From Melioribacteraceae bacterium (GTDB taxonomy: Bacteria; Bacteroidota; Ignavibacteria; Ignavibacteriales; Melioribacteraceae), in contig JAFGMI010000049.1 of the NCBI GenBank assembly GCA_016927595.1, forward strand, positions 1 through 64,000: 64,000 bases of DNA, read 5' to 3'. The translations under genes were made by a program, and so were the position numbers. Below the pieces are notes generated by a model. That model did no database searches, was not told the DNA's origin, and saw only the letters and a list, made by a program, of their open reading frames with translations. Of this stretch, positions 56,533-64,000 are shown piece by piece (the first letter of the stretch is position 1; the number at the start of each line of letters is the position of its first letter).

Positions 56533-57732
56533 ATGAAGAAAACGTTTATCATACTATTAATTCTTACCTGTAACTCCGCTGCTCAAACAGGAGTAATTAA
56601 TTCCTATTATTTAAACAAAAATCTGAGAGAGAGTCTGTCTTTTGTAGATAATGTACTTGACGGAACGAGTTACTGGTTTTATGAAAACGGTAATATAAAA
56701 GAAGAAAAGACTTACTCAAGCGGGAAATTAAACGGTTGGATTAAGTATTATTATGAAAACGGATTATTGAAAGAAGAACATTATGTGCGCGATGCTGTGC
56801 GAGATGGAATTATGAAATCGTTTTATGAGAACGGCGCCCTTAAGGAAGTGAGAACGTACGAAAACGGCAGATTAATAAAACGGGTCAATCTCGGTTACGA
56901 TTCGCTTTACGTTCCTTCACTTGATGATTATGTCGGGAACAGACAGAAGGAGCTGCGACGCAACCGGGATCTTTTTCTGTGTCAGGTTGAAGTCTGCCCT
57001 AGACCGGCGGAAGGTATAGATGCAATTCAGAAAAATCTTGTATATCCCGAATATGCAAAGCTATACGGTCTCGAAGGGGAAGTATCTGTAATTGCAAAAA
57101 TAGATATGAAAGGTGGAGTAAAGAATGTAAGAGTAGTTAAAGGTTTGGGACTTGGCTGTGACGAAGCTGCAGTTGAAGCCGTTATGAAGACCAGGTTTCT
57201 ACCCGGTGCGGAAAACGGTTCGGCGGTTGAAGCGGATGTGATATTTAAAGTAAAATTCCAATTGGATGATAAAGATAAAAAACTTGCGGTGTTGCCTGAT
57301 CAGAAAATCACGGCGGAAAATACTGAATTGAGAGAAATGCTTGAGAGTCCGGAATACGCCGATAAAAATGAAGAAATATTCAACTCACAAAAAACAGAAG
57401 ATACAGGCGCTGAGTCCCCGGTAAACTTTGACTGTAAAGCAGATATTTGTCCCGAGCCAATTGGCGGTTTAAATTCCATTCTCGAAAACCTGGTTCTTCC
57501 GAAAAGAGTTGTAAGACTTAAATTAAACGGCGAAGTAGTTGTTGAAGCTGATGTAGATAAATATGGTCTAGTAAGAGACACAAAGGTTTTGAAAGGTATA
57601 GGTTACGGGGCAGACGACGCGGTTGAAGTGGCTATACTAAGCACGTTGTTTAATCCGGGCAAAATTAACAGCGAGGATGTCAGAACAAAGGTTGTTATTA
57701 CTGTTCCCGTTATTACGGATAAAACCGACTAG
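56533..57732 (+). CDS. Exported protein with YwqK/MORN-like repeats and two TonB C-terminal-like domains
   Basis: A 399-residue protein of unknown role. ATG 56533 begins a signal peptide (1-18, cut near C-N-S-A-A-Q). Residues about 40-115 hold three YwqK/MORN-type repeats (Y-E-N-G-N-I-K-E-E, Y-E-N-G-L-L-K-E-E, Y-E-N-G-A-L-K-E-V). Two TonB C-terminal-like domains follow, each with G-x-V-x-V-x-A-x-I/V-D: about 150-235 (P-R-P-A-E-G-I and V-V-K-G-L-G) and about 300-395 (P-E-P-I-G-G-L and V-L-K-G-I-G). There is no transmembrane anchor or proline-rich linker like true TonB, so energy coupling is not expected in the usual way. Its 3' end overlaps the convergent thioredoxin-like gene by 4 bases. Confidence 0.75.
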   Translation: MKKTFIILLILTCNSAAQTGVINSYYLNKNLRESLSFVDNVLDGTSYWFYENGNIKEEKTYSSGKLNGWIKYYYENGLLKEEHYVRDAVRDGIMKSFYENGALKEVRTYENGRLIKRVNLGYDSLYVPSLDDYVGNRQKELRRNRDLFLCQVEVCPRPAEGIDAIQKNLVYPEYAKLYGLEGEVSVIAKIDMKGGVKNVRVVKGLGLGCDEAAVEAVMKTRFLPGAENGSAVEADVIFKVKFQLDDKDKKLAVLPDQKITAENTELREMLESPEYADKNEEIFNSQKTEDTGAESPVNFDCKADICPEPIGGLNSILENLVLPKRVVRLKLNGEVVVEADVDKYGLVRDTKVLKGIGYGADDAVEVAILSTLFNPGKINSEDVRTKVVITVPVITDKTD

Positions 57733-58349
57733 GAAATTAGCTCCGAATTTACTAGTGCTGTAAGCAAATTAATAAACTCCGATTCCAGACTGGTTCCGCG
57801 GTTTTGTGCATACCATAAATGCAACTTCTCATTAAATTCATTCTTCTCCAACCCTTCACTTTTCCATAATTTTATGAGCTGCTGTGCATCGTCTGGTCTG
57901 GGACCCCACTGAAATAATTCGTTCCCGTCTTCATCGAAAGCAATTAATTTAGGGATGCTTCTGTTTCCATTGGTAAGATATCTGTCGATAATATCAGGAT
58001 ACTTGTCGCGTTCGATTATTCTTAAATCTATGTACGGGCTTAATTCTGTCATCTTTGAAAGATAGGGTAAGTTTTGTGCCGAATCGCCGCACCATCCTTC
58101 TGTGATTATAAGCCATGTCTGCTTTGAAGTTATCGAAAAAATAATTTTTGCAAGATTTTCACTTACCGTATACGTTTTATGAATTCTGTTTGTTCTATGC
58201 ACATTAAGTCTGGAGTATTCATAGTATACCTTCTCACCATTGTGCAGGTCAGCAGGATTGGCAGTATTTACATAGTTTTCAACAAACTGCCTGAATTCGT
58301 CATAAGAATAAGAACCTGCTAATACTTCCTGCAATCTTTTATCGAACAT
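57729..58349 (-). CDS. Thioredoxin-like protein with a C-G-D-S active-site variant
   Basis: A 206-residue cytosolic protein (no signal peptide). The thioredoxin-fold strand and helix appear at about 75-170, with I-T-E-G-W-C-G-D-S-A-Q, where the second Cys of the usual C-x-x-C is Ser, and the cis-proline in R-S-I-P-K-L-I-A-F. It is longer than thioredoxin, with a helical lead of about 70 residues and a tail. Single-Cys forms can act as isomerases, glutaredoxin-like enzymes or peroxide reductases. The role here is unknown. Confidence 0.7.
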   Translation of the reverse strand: MFDKRLQEVLAGSYSYDEFRQFVENYVNTANPADLHNGEKVYYEYSRLNVHRTNRIHKTYTVSENLAKIIFSITSKQTWLIITEGWCGDSAQNLPYLSKMTELSPYIDLRIIERDKYPDIIDRYLTNGNRSIPKLIAFDEDGNELFQWGPRPDDAQQLIKLWKSEGLEKNEFNEKLHLWYAQNRGTSLESEFINLLTALVNSELIS

Positions 58350-58456
58350 ATTTTCCTCTAAAGTAGTACTTTTGTATTATTCCGTCTGCCGAAGGAATTT
58401 TGTTTTAATTGGATCATTTGATGAGTTTTTAAGAAAAAGGATTCAAAGCCTGCAAT

Positions 58457-60115
58457 ATGTTGTCTCTAAATTCACATTCGTTTTACTCTCTGCTCAAAGG
58501 AACCATTTCTTTGGAAAAAATGGTTGATTTTGCAAAAAAAACGGGAAATTTATATGTATCAGTTACAGACGATAACGGAATGTACGGTGTCGTTCAGCTG
58601 GCAAAATTAGCCGCTGCCGCCGGATTAAAGCCGGTAATCGGTTCAACTATAAATGATCCGGAAGATGAAAATGAGGAGCTGACTATTCTTGCAAGAAATA
58701 ATAGCGGTTATTCAAAACTGTGCAAGATAATTACTACCAGGAAATTAAAGGATAATTTCAGAATTCATGACCTGTTGAAATCAACTGATGAGGATTTATT
58801 TATTCTTACCCATTCGCTTGGTTTATTAGAAACTGCGCAAGAAAATTCTATAGATAATATCTATGCTGAATTAATCATTACCGAAAAGCAAAAAAAGAGC
58901 ACACGCGAGATTTACAATTATTGTATCGAGAAGAATATTAAAATGTGCGCATCACATCCGTCATATTTTTTTGATGAAGAAGATTTTTTGATTCACCGGG
59001 TTGTAACTGCAATCGGGAAAAACGATACCCTGGAGAACCTGGATGAATCTGATTTACTGGATAAAGAATACTACCTAAAGTCTCCTTCGGAATTGCTTAA
59101 AATGTTTGATAAACTTCCGGATGCGATCCGCAACACGGAGTACATTGCTGCGCAGTGCAATGTTGATTTCCGTTTCGGTGAATATAAATTTCCGAAGTTT
59201 GAACTTCCGGCAGGGGAAACTTCGTATTCATATCTGTGGAAAATATGTTTTAAGGGGCTGGAAGATTTGTATAAGCCCATTACAGATAAAATCGTAAAGC
59301 GGTTGCAGTATGAACTTGAAGTTATAGATGAACTTGGTTTTTGCGATTACTTTCTTATTGTATGGGATATTGTTCGTGAAGCACAAAGAAGAAACATTAT
59401 CAGCATAGGGAGAGGGTCTGCTGCAAATAGTCTCGTTTCTTATTGTCTCGGATTAACGCAGGTTGATCCTATTGAGCAAAACCTCTATTTCGAACGGTTC
59501 CTGAACAAAGGCAGAACATCACCACCGGACGTTGATCTGGATTTTTCGTGGAAAGAAAGAGATGAAATAGTAAAGTATGTTTACGAAAAATACGGATATG
59601 ATAAAGTTGCGATGATATCTACCCACGTAACTTTCCGTGCCAGATCCGCTTTCAGGGAAACTGCAAAGTCTTTCGGTTTATCGGATGCTGAAATATCCCG
59701 CTACAGTAAATATATACCGTGGACCAGTGCCAAAAATCTGCCGGTTCTGGCAGAGAAATTTCCGGAGTCGAGGTCGCTGAAGTTCGATGAAGAGCCATGG
59801 AAAACGATTATATCAACAGCATCCAGGCTTTCTTCATTTCCTCGACACTTAAGCATTCATCCCGGTGGAATAGTAATTACACCTAATCCGATTACGGATT
59901 ATTTAGCTCTGGAATTTGCAAAGAACAAAGGTCTCGGATTAATAATTACTCAACCCGATATGTATTCCATAGAAGATATGGGGTTAATTAAGATCGATCT
60001 GCTGAGTCAGAGATCGCTGGGGGTTCTGCGTGATACGATGAATACAATTAAAGGTGATAATATTCTAAATAAGGAGATGAAAATATTTAAAATCGGGGAT
60101 GGCGATTCACAATGA
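58457..60115 (+). CDS. Truncated DnaE-type DNA polymerase III alpha subunit (PHP plus palm only)
   Basis: A 552-residue protein that matches roughly the first half of a bacterial replicative or error-prone DnaE (about 1,000 or more residues). The PHP domain at the start is degenerate: L-N-S-H-S-F-Y-S where H-x-H is usual, and V-T-D-D-N-G-M-Y-G where T-D-H is usual. The palm is intact: G-R-G-S-A-A-N-S-L-V, P-P-D-V-D-L-D-F (D358, D360, D362) and the third aspartate D514 in I-K-I-D-L-L. It stops in K-I-F-K-I-G-D-G-D-S-Q, at a point resembling the conserved G-D-T-x-G-x-F-Q block, so fingers, beta-clamp and OB parts are missing. The next gene, on the other strand, begins 5 bases after the stop. 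Probably a decayed second DnaE (ImuC type), or a short form with another role. Confidence 0.75.
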   Translation: MLSLNSHSFYSLLKGTISLEKMVDFAKKTGNLYVSVTDDNGMYGVVQLAKLAAAAGLKPVIGSTINDPEDENEELTILARNNSGYSKLCKIITTRKLKDNFRIHDLLKSTDEDLFILTHSLGLLETAQENSIDNIYAELIITEKQKKSTREIYNYCIEKNIKMCASHPSYFFDEEDFLIHRVVTAIGKNDTLENLDESDLLDKEYYLKSPSELLKMFDKLPDAIRNTEYIAAQCNVDFRFGEYKFPKFELPAGETSYSYLWKICFKGLEDLYKPITDKIVKRLQYELEVIDELGFCDYFLIVWDIVREAQRRNIISIGRGSAANSLVSYCLGLTQVDPIEQNLYFERFLNKGRTSPPDVDLDFSWKERDEIVKYVYEKYGYDKVAMISTHVTFRARSAFRETAKSFGLSDAEISRYSKYIPWTSAKNLPVLAEKFPESRSLKFDEEPWKTIISTASRLSSFPRHLSIHPGGIVITPNPITDYLALEFAKNKGLGLIITQPDMYSIEDMGLIKIDLLSQRSLGVLRDTMNTIKGDNILNKEMKIFKIGDGDSQ

Positions 60116-60120
60116 AGATA

Positions 60121-61338
60121 CTATAAATTCTTGAGTATATCTGCAGCTTTAACCTTCTTGTAATATTTCTTAGCCAGTTCAAGCAGTTCTTCACCCTTAA
60201 GTTTCTTTTCGCTTTCATTGTATAATTTGGAAAGTTCCAGTTCAGCTTCAGCAAGGTTAACCTGATTCTGAAAATCTTCGTTAAGACGGATACTGTTTTC
60301 AAAGAATTCTTCGGACAGACTGTTGTTGTTTATAAGTTTATAAATGATTCCTTTCACTTTGTAGACGTCGGCTATAGATAACCTGTCATTTATTTTGTAT
60401 GCTATTTCAAAGGCTTTTTCTGCAAAAGCATCGGATAATTCCGCCTCCCCAAGCATAGAATAGGCACTTGCTTTGCCTATAAACGATATTGCACAATTGG
60501 ATAAATACCCTTTATCGATTGAAATCGTAATGCCCTGATCGAAATAATTTATAGCGGTCTTATAATCTCTCTGAGCCAGACTTAACATTCCTAAGTTATG
60601 ATAAACCCTTGCAACGTTTCGTGGTTCGTTAAGCCTTGAATAGTAGTTCAGCGATTCGCTCAAATTTTTCTTTGCTTCGTCGTATTTACCCAGCATGTTT
60701 GCAAGTACACCGATATTGGAAAATATCTTTGCCTTAAGTGAGTCATTGTTTTCTTCCTGCAGGTAGGAGATAGAGGTATAAAAATGTTTGAATGCCTTCT
60801 CAATATTGCCCTGCTCACCTTCAATTGTACCGAACATGTTTTCAGCGTATGCTAATCCAAGTGAGTTATTCAACTCTTCATATATCGATCTGGCTTTGGT
60901 GCAGAATGATCTGCTGGTCTTCCATTCTCCCTGGTTCCATTGAATTTTGGATTTCTGTAAATACATCTCTGCCGTAAGTTCCTGATCGATGGTTGCAAAT
61001 TTCTTCAGATACTCATCATTCAGATCACCGGCAAGTTCGAATTCACCATAGCTTATCATCAACTCGGTAAGACTGATCGCCAATTTTACATTAATGTTCT
61101 GTGTAACTCTTTTTTCAGTGAAGGTGAGAAGTTTGTCTATCTGGTCCCTTATTGTACTGCCTGAACCGAATGAATGATATATCTGTTTGTTGTTTTCTGC
61201 ACCGTAATCGATTTCTTCCTCAGCCTTTTTATCGGCTTCCAGAAGAAGTTTATATAATCTTTCAGATTCTTCTTCAGAAAAAAACTTATGAAGTTCTATA
61301 TATAGTTCGTCAATTATGGTTGAATGTTTATGAGCCAT
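60121..61338 (-). CDS. Tetratricopeptide-repeat protein (copy A)
   Basis: A 405-residue protein built almost wholly of TPR helices from about residue 85 on, with repeats such as G-L-A-Y-A-E-N-M-F-G-T-I-E-G-E-Q-G and A-R-V-Y-H-N-L-G-M-L-S-L-A-Q-R. No signal peptide, membrane segment or enzyme domain, so it is a cytosolic protein-interaction scaffold. It is a paralogue of the gene 15 bases upstream (61354-62592), with the same length and the same repeat order. Partner unknown. Confidence 0.78.
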   Translation of the reverse strand: MAHKHSTIIDELYIELHKFFSEEESERLYKLLLEADKKAEEEIDYGAENNKQIYHSFGSGSTIRDQIDKLLTFTEKRVTQNINVKLAISLTELMISYGEFELAGDLNDEYLKKFATIDQELTAEMYLQKSKIQWNQGEWKTSRSFCTKARSIYEELNNSLGLAYAENMFGTIEGEQGNIEKAFKHFYTSISYLQEENNDSLKAKIFSNIGVLANMLGKYDEAKKNLSESLNYYSRLNEPRNVARVYHNLGMLSLAQRDYKTAINYFDQGITISIDKGYLSNCAISFIGKASAYSMLGEAELSDAFAEKAFEIAYKINDRLSIADVYKVKGIIYKLINNNSLSEEFFENSIRLNEDFQNQVNLAEAELELSKLYNESEKKLKGEELLELAKKYYKKVKAADILKNL

Positions 61339-61353
61339 GTCTAACCGATTTTA

Positions 61354-62592
61354 TTAGTTCACTAAATTTTGTAAACGAACTTCTATGTTTTTAATGTGTT
61401 CCTGTGCGTTTATCTTTCTGTAATATTCAAGAGCCATCGATAAATTTTTCTTTTCTTCGTATGTGTTGTTCAATTCCGAATAAAGCACCGAAAGTTCAAA
61501 ATAACATTCAGCTATATTCAATTGTATATCCAGTTTCTTGTTAATTCTGAGTGCTGAAAGTAAATTGTTCTCTGAGGCATTATAATGATTGAGATACCTG
61601 TTGATTATTCCCTGTAATTTGTAGACTTCGGCAATTGTTATCTTATCTTCAAGTAAATGAGCGACTTCCATTGCTTTTTCAGATACTGCTGCAGCAAAGT
61701 TGTACTCTTCAAGTCCTAATAGTATTTCGGCTTTACTGATGTATGAAATTGCCAGTATAGGATGATATTCGTTTCTGATGGCTATGCTTATAGCAGAATC
61801 AAATTGCTGAAGTGCCGAATGATAATATTTTTGTTCCTTATACATCATGCCTATGTTGTGCCTTACTTCTGCAATTCTTCGCAGGTCGCCTATCTCTTCA
61901 AGTTTTCTCAGTGCGTCGTTGAAATGATCAAGTGCGGCGTCGTAGTCTTCATATATATTGTGAATTATCCCTAAATTTATTAGCAGCATTGCAGTCAGCT
62001 TTTTATCCTTAACTTCTTCAGCAAGTTTCAGGCTGCGTTCGAAATACTCTTTAGCCTTAATCAGATTTCCTCGTTCGCCGTAGATAGTACCTGTTATATT
62101 CTCGCAGTTCGCCAGACCAAGCAGGTCCTTCTCTTCTTCAAATATTTTCCTGGCTTTTCTTACTTCTACAAGACTATTGTTCCAGTTACCTCTTCTGGCG
62201 TAAATATCTGAGTTAACAAGCAGGGACTTGGCTATAACGTTTCTTAAACGGCTTTCGTTGCTAATCTTGGCAACAATCTCACGCGCAAAATTCATCATAC
62301 CGTGTGTAACGCAGAGTTCGCTTAGTTTTATCAATAAATTGGAATACTCTTCAGATCTCAGTTTTTTCTTTGCAATTGTAATGGTTCTGTCAATGTGGAA
62401 CCTGTTCTTTGCGGGTTTAACCTGAAATTCAAGCTGGCTTCGGTCGATGTCGCTGAGTCTGCTTATCTCGTCTTTTCTAAATTCAGTATCGATTAGAAAA
62501 TTGCGGCTGAACTCCAGCGCTTCAACTCTGGGGAAATAATTCCCTATTATTTGAATAAGATCGTCTTTGAATTCAGGATTTATTATTGTCAT
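61354..62592 (-). CDS. Tetratricopeptide-repeat protein (copy B)
   Basis: A 412-residue TPR protein, tandem paralogue of the gene downstream. Repeats include G-L-A-N-C-E-N-I-T-G-T-I-Y-G-E-R-G, M-L-L-I-N-L-G-I-I-H-N-I-Y and A-E-V-R-H-N-I-G-M-M-Y-K-E-Q. No export signal. The repeat pattern with long helices and N-x-G-x-I/M-Y-x-E-x-G resembles TPR-12-type domains used in bacterial signalling scaffolds, but no kinase or DNA-binding domain is attached. Confidence 0.78.
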   Translation of the reverse strand: MTIINPEFKDDLIQIIGNYFPRVEALEFSRNFLIDTEFRKDEISRLSDIDRSQLEFQVKPAKNRFHIDRTITIAKKKLRSEEYSNLLIKLSELCVTHGMMNFAREIVAKISNESRLRNVIAKSLLVNSDIYARRGNWNNSLVEVRKARKIFEEEKDLLGLANCENITGTIYGERGNLIKAKEYFERSLKLAEEVKDKKLTAMLLINLGIIHNIYEDYDAALDHFNDALRKLEEIGDLRRIAEVRHNIGMMYKEQKYYHSALQQFDSAISIAIRNEYHPILAISYISKAEILLGLEEYNFAAAVSEKAMEVAHLLEDKITIAEVYKLQGIINRYLNHYNASENNLLSALRINKKLDIQLNIAECYFELSVLYSELNNTYEEKKNLSMALEYYRKINAQEHIKNIEVRLQNLVN

Positions 62593-62613
62593 GGTTAAAC
62601 CCGATTATAAATA

Positions 62614-63204
62614 TTAATTAACAAAACCAAATCTTGAAAAATGCGGTAACTTAGCGTTAACAATCTGCAATGTTCCGGATTGAATATCTACATAAAGATT
62701 ATCATAATCAACCCTTTCGTATGTTCCATTCGGATTCATATATACGAATGCAATATCCGAAGGATTGATGCCGGAAAGGTCTAATCCTTTTACAGTCAAA
62801 TTATAAATAGCAGGTTTGAACCATAGTCCGTGAGGTGAAAATGTGCCCTCACCGGATTCATCGTCTATTGACATTGTAATGAACTTTTTCCCGGTAAACG
62901 AGTTTCTTTCAAAGAAAAGGCTTGCACTTACTGAAACCCAGCCTTTTCTCCAACTGAAATATCCGGTTCTAATTTCAAGCTCATTATCTAACCAGCTGTT
63001 GCACCATTTGCCTGTGGAATGGTTCTTAGGCAGTGACTGATCTTCAGGAGCCGGAAGTTTAATCCAGGATACGTCCCTGCCTTCAAACTTAAAAGTTTCA
63101 TTGACCTGCTGAAGTTGATTTGATGGGTCGACTATTAACTCCTGGTTATTACAGCCAATCATCATCAGCATCATTACGGTTAATATTGTGTACAGCTTTT
63201 TCAT
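62614..63204 (-). CDS. Small lipoprotein of a tandem family (copy 1)
   Basis: A 196-residue exported protein with a lipobox M-M-I-G-C near residue 18. ATG 63204 follows GAGAG and is preferred over upstream ATGs at 63219 and 63216. The body is beta-rich and has no recognised domain. It shares with the next two genes a C-terminal block: a predicted Y-V-D-I-Q-S-G-T-L strand and the end N-A-K-L-P-H-F-S-R-F-G-F-V-N. The middle also matches (F-S-P-H-G-L-W-F-K-P-A-I-Y-N against F-Y-P-H-I-V-F-Q-N-A-P-T-Y-N in copy 2). Function unknown; probably an outer-membrane or periplasmic lipoprotein. Confidence 0.72.
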   Translation of the reverse strand: MKKLYTILTVMMLMMIGCNNQELIVDPSNQLQQVNETFKFEGRDVSWIKLPAPEDQSLPKNHSTGKWCNSWLDNELEIRTGYFSWRKGWVSVSASLFFERNSFTGKKFITMSIDDESGEGTFSPHGLWFKPAIYNLTVKGLDLSGINPSDIAFVYMNPNGTYERVDYDNLYVDIQSGTLQIVNAKLPHFSRFGFVN

Positions 63205-63243
63205 TTTCTCTCTCATCACTATAATGTGAATAATAAGATGCTT

Positions 63244-63819
63244 TTAATTCAAAAATCCGTATCGTGAAAAGTGAGGAAGCTTGGCGTTCGATACAGATAA
63301 TGTACCTGAATCTACATCAACATTTATTCCATCGTAAGAAATGTATTCAACGTTACCATCTGAGTCCATAAAAACGAAATCTACCGTACTTGGATCGACA
63401 TTGGTCAGGTCGAGTCCGGTGTAAGTAACGTTGTAAGTCGGAGCATTCTGGAATACGATATGAGGATAGAATGTCTCAGATGTAGTTTCATCGTCAACGG
63501 TCATGGAAATATCGTACGATACATCATCCCCGCCGGAAAATGAAGCAGGTCCAAAATCGATAGTAGCATAAACTGTTACGTTTCTGCCGTCGGTTGCTGT
63601 ATAGCTGTCGTCGATTGTAAGACTTCCGCCGTTCACGTTGTCGATTACTCCTGTTATTGTAAATTGTTTTAATAATGAAGCGTCTTTTGGTTCAGGAAGC
63701 GGAATAAACTGTTTTGCTGTTGAAACGCTCTCGTTAGTATCGTAGTTAACAATACTGTCCTGAGTGTTACACGCCGATACTATCAGAAGAGCTGCGAATA
63801 TTGCTAATAACTTTTTCAT
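63244..63819 (-). CDS. Small lipoprotein of a tandem family (copy 2)
   Basis: A 191-residue paralogue of copy 1, with lipobox L-I-V-S-A-C and ATG 63819 preceded by AAGGA. The body is rich in Thr, Asp and Ser. The end is N-A-K-L-P-H-F-S-R-Y-G-F-L-N. It lies 39 bases upstream of copy 1 and 56 bases downstream of a third member, so all three probably share one transcript. Confidence 0.72.
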   Translation of the reverse strand: MKKLLAIFAALLIVSACNTQDSIVNYDTNESVSTAKQFIPLPEPKDASLLKQFTITGVIDNVNGGSLTIDDSYTATDGRNVTVYATIDFGPASFSGGDDVSYDISMTVDDETTSETFYPHIVFQNAPTYNVTYTGLDLTNVDPSTVDFVFMDSDGNVEYISYDGINVDVDSGTLSVSNAKLPHFSRYGFLN

Positions 63820-63875
63820 TTTGTGTTCCTTTTGATTAATGTTCAATTTTTATTTATTGTAAATAATTTTTTAAC

Positions 63876-64000
63876 TTATCTTAAAAATCCGTATCGTGAG
63901 AAATGATGCAGCTCAGCTCTGTTTACCATTATAAATCCCAGCTTTTCATTTACTACACAATTCTGGTAGTTTATTATTTCGGTATCGCCAGACTCGTCAA
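63876..64000 (-). CDS. Small lipoprotein family, copy 3 (partial, runs off the right edge)
   Basis: The last 41 codons of a third paralogue, read on the minus strand. The tail reads N-R-A-E-L-H-H-F-S-R-Y-G-F-L-R before a TAA at 63876-63878, matching the ends of the two preceding copies. The N-terminus and signal lie outside the window. Confidence 0.7.
   Translation of the reverse strand, partial: DESGDTEIINYQNCVVNEKLGFIMVNRAELHHFSRYGFLR

Noticed and set aside
56533-57732. A true TonB energy-coupling protein
   Set aside because: No N-terminal membrane anchor or proline-rich linker, and no exbB/exbD nearby.

Overview
This 64 kb window comes from an AT-rich chromosome of a Bacteroidota/Ignavibacteria-like bacterium, most plausibly Ignavibacteriota. 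Three things point there. Six secreted proteins end in the type IX secretion (T9SS) sorting domain of the N-Y-P-N-P-F-N-P type common in that group. At least one promoter has the Bacteroidota form (TTTG, 20 bases, TAnnTTTG). Many genes also have weak Shine-Dalgarno sites. I saw no rRNA, canonical tRNA, CRISPR array, insertion sequence or phage gene.

Positions 1 to about 44,900 are almost entirely plus strand and form a large glucuronoarabinoxylan-degradation locus. The first part (to about 25 kb) holds mainly surface or secreted enzymes: GH29, an S8 protease, GH9, two tandem GH43, a GH10 xylanase, an SGNH esterase, a GH30, a CE15 glucuronoyl esterase and a CotH-like protein. Most of these carry T9SS tails. 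A radical SAM/SPASM gene sits among them. The second part (25 to 44.9 kb) has enzymes without C-terminal T9SS tails, probably periplasmic or lipid-anchored: a SASA/CE20-like acetylesterase, a second GH30, a beta-helix protein, a GH115 alpha-glucuronidase, a lipoprotein GH43, a CE1-like esterase and a GH105. Cytosolic genes are mixed in: a xylitol/sorbitol-type dehydrogenase, a xylulokinase-like FGGY kinase and a complete set of corrinoid methyl-transfer parts (corrinoid protein, homocysteine methyltransferase and two different URO-D-family methyltransferases).

A minus-strand operon facing this block (45.0 to 50.0 kb) encodes fructuronate reductase, mannonate dehydratase and a three-gene TRAP transporter. 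This is a glucuronate uptake and breakdown route with a LacI-type operator in front of it. Read together, the locus suggests an undescribed pathway. GH10/GH30 cut the xylan backbone, CE15 frees the uronate from lignin esters, and GH115 releases 4-O-methyl-glucuronate. A corrinoid-dependent O-demethylase then removes the methyl group to homocysteine, and the resulting glucuronate enters the Uxu pathway. The O-demethylase step is inference from gene content and order.

From 50 kb on, the content changes to housekeeping and unknown genes: a hypothetical secreted protein, a probable structured small RNA with a strong terminator, a ROK glucokinase, an L,D-transpeptidase-like protein, a one-heme cytochrome/porin with an adjacent five-heme cytochrome, a YwqK/TonB-C protein, a thioredoxin-like protein, a truncated DnaE-type polymerase, two TPR paralogues and a tandem family of at least three small lipoproteins that runs off the right edge.
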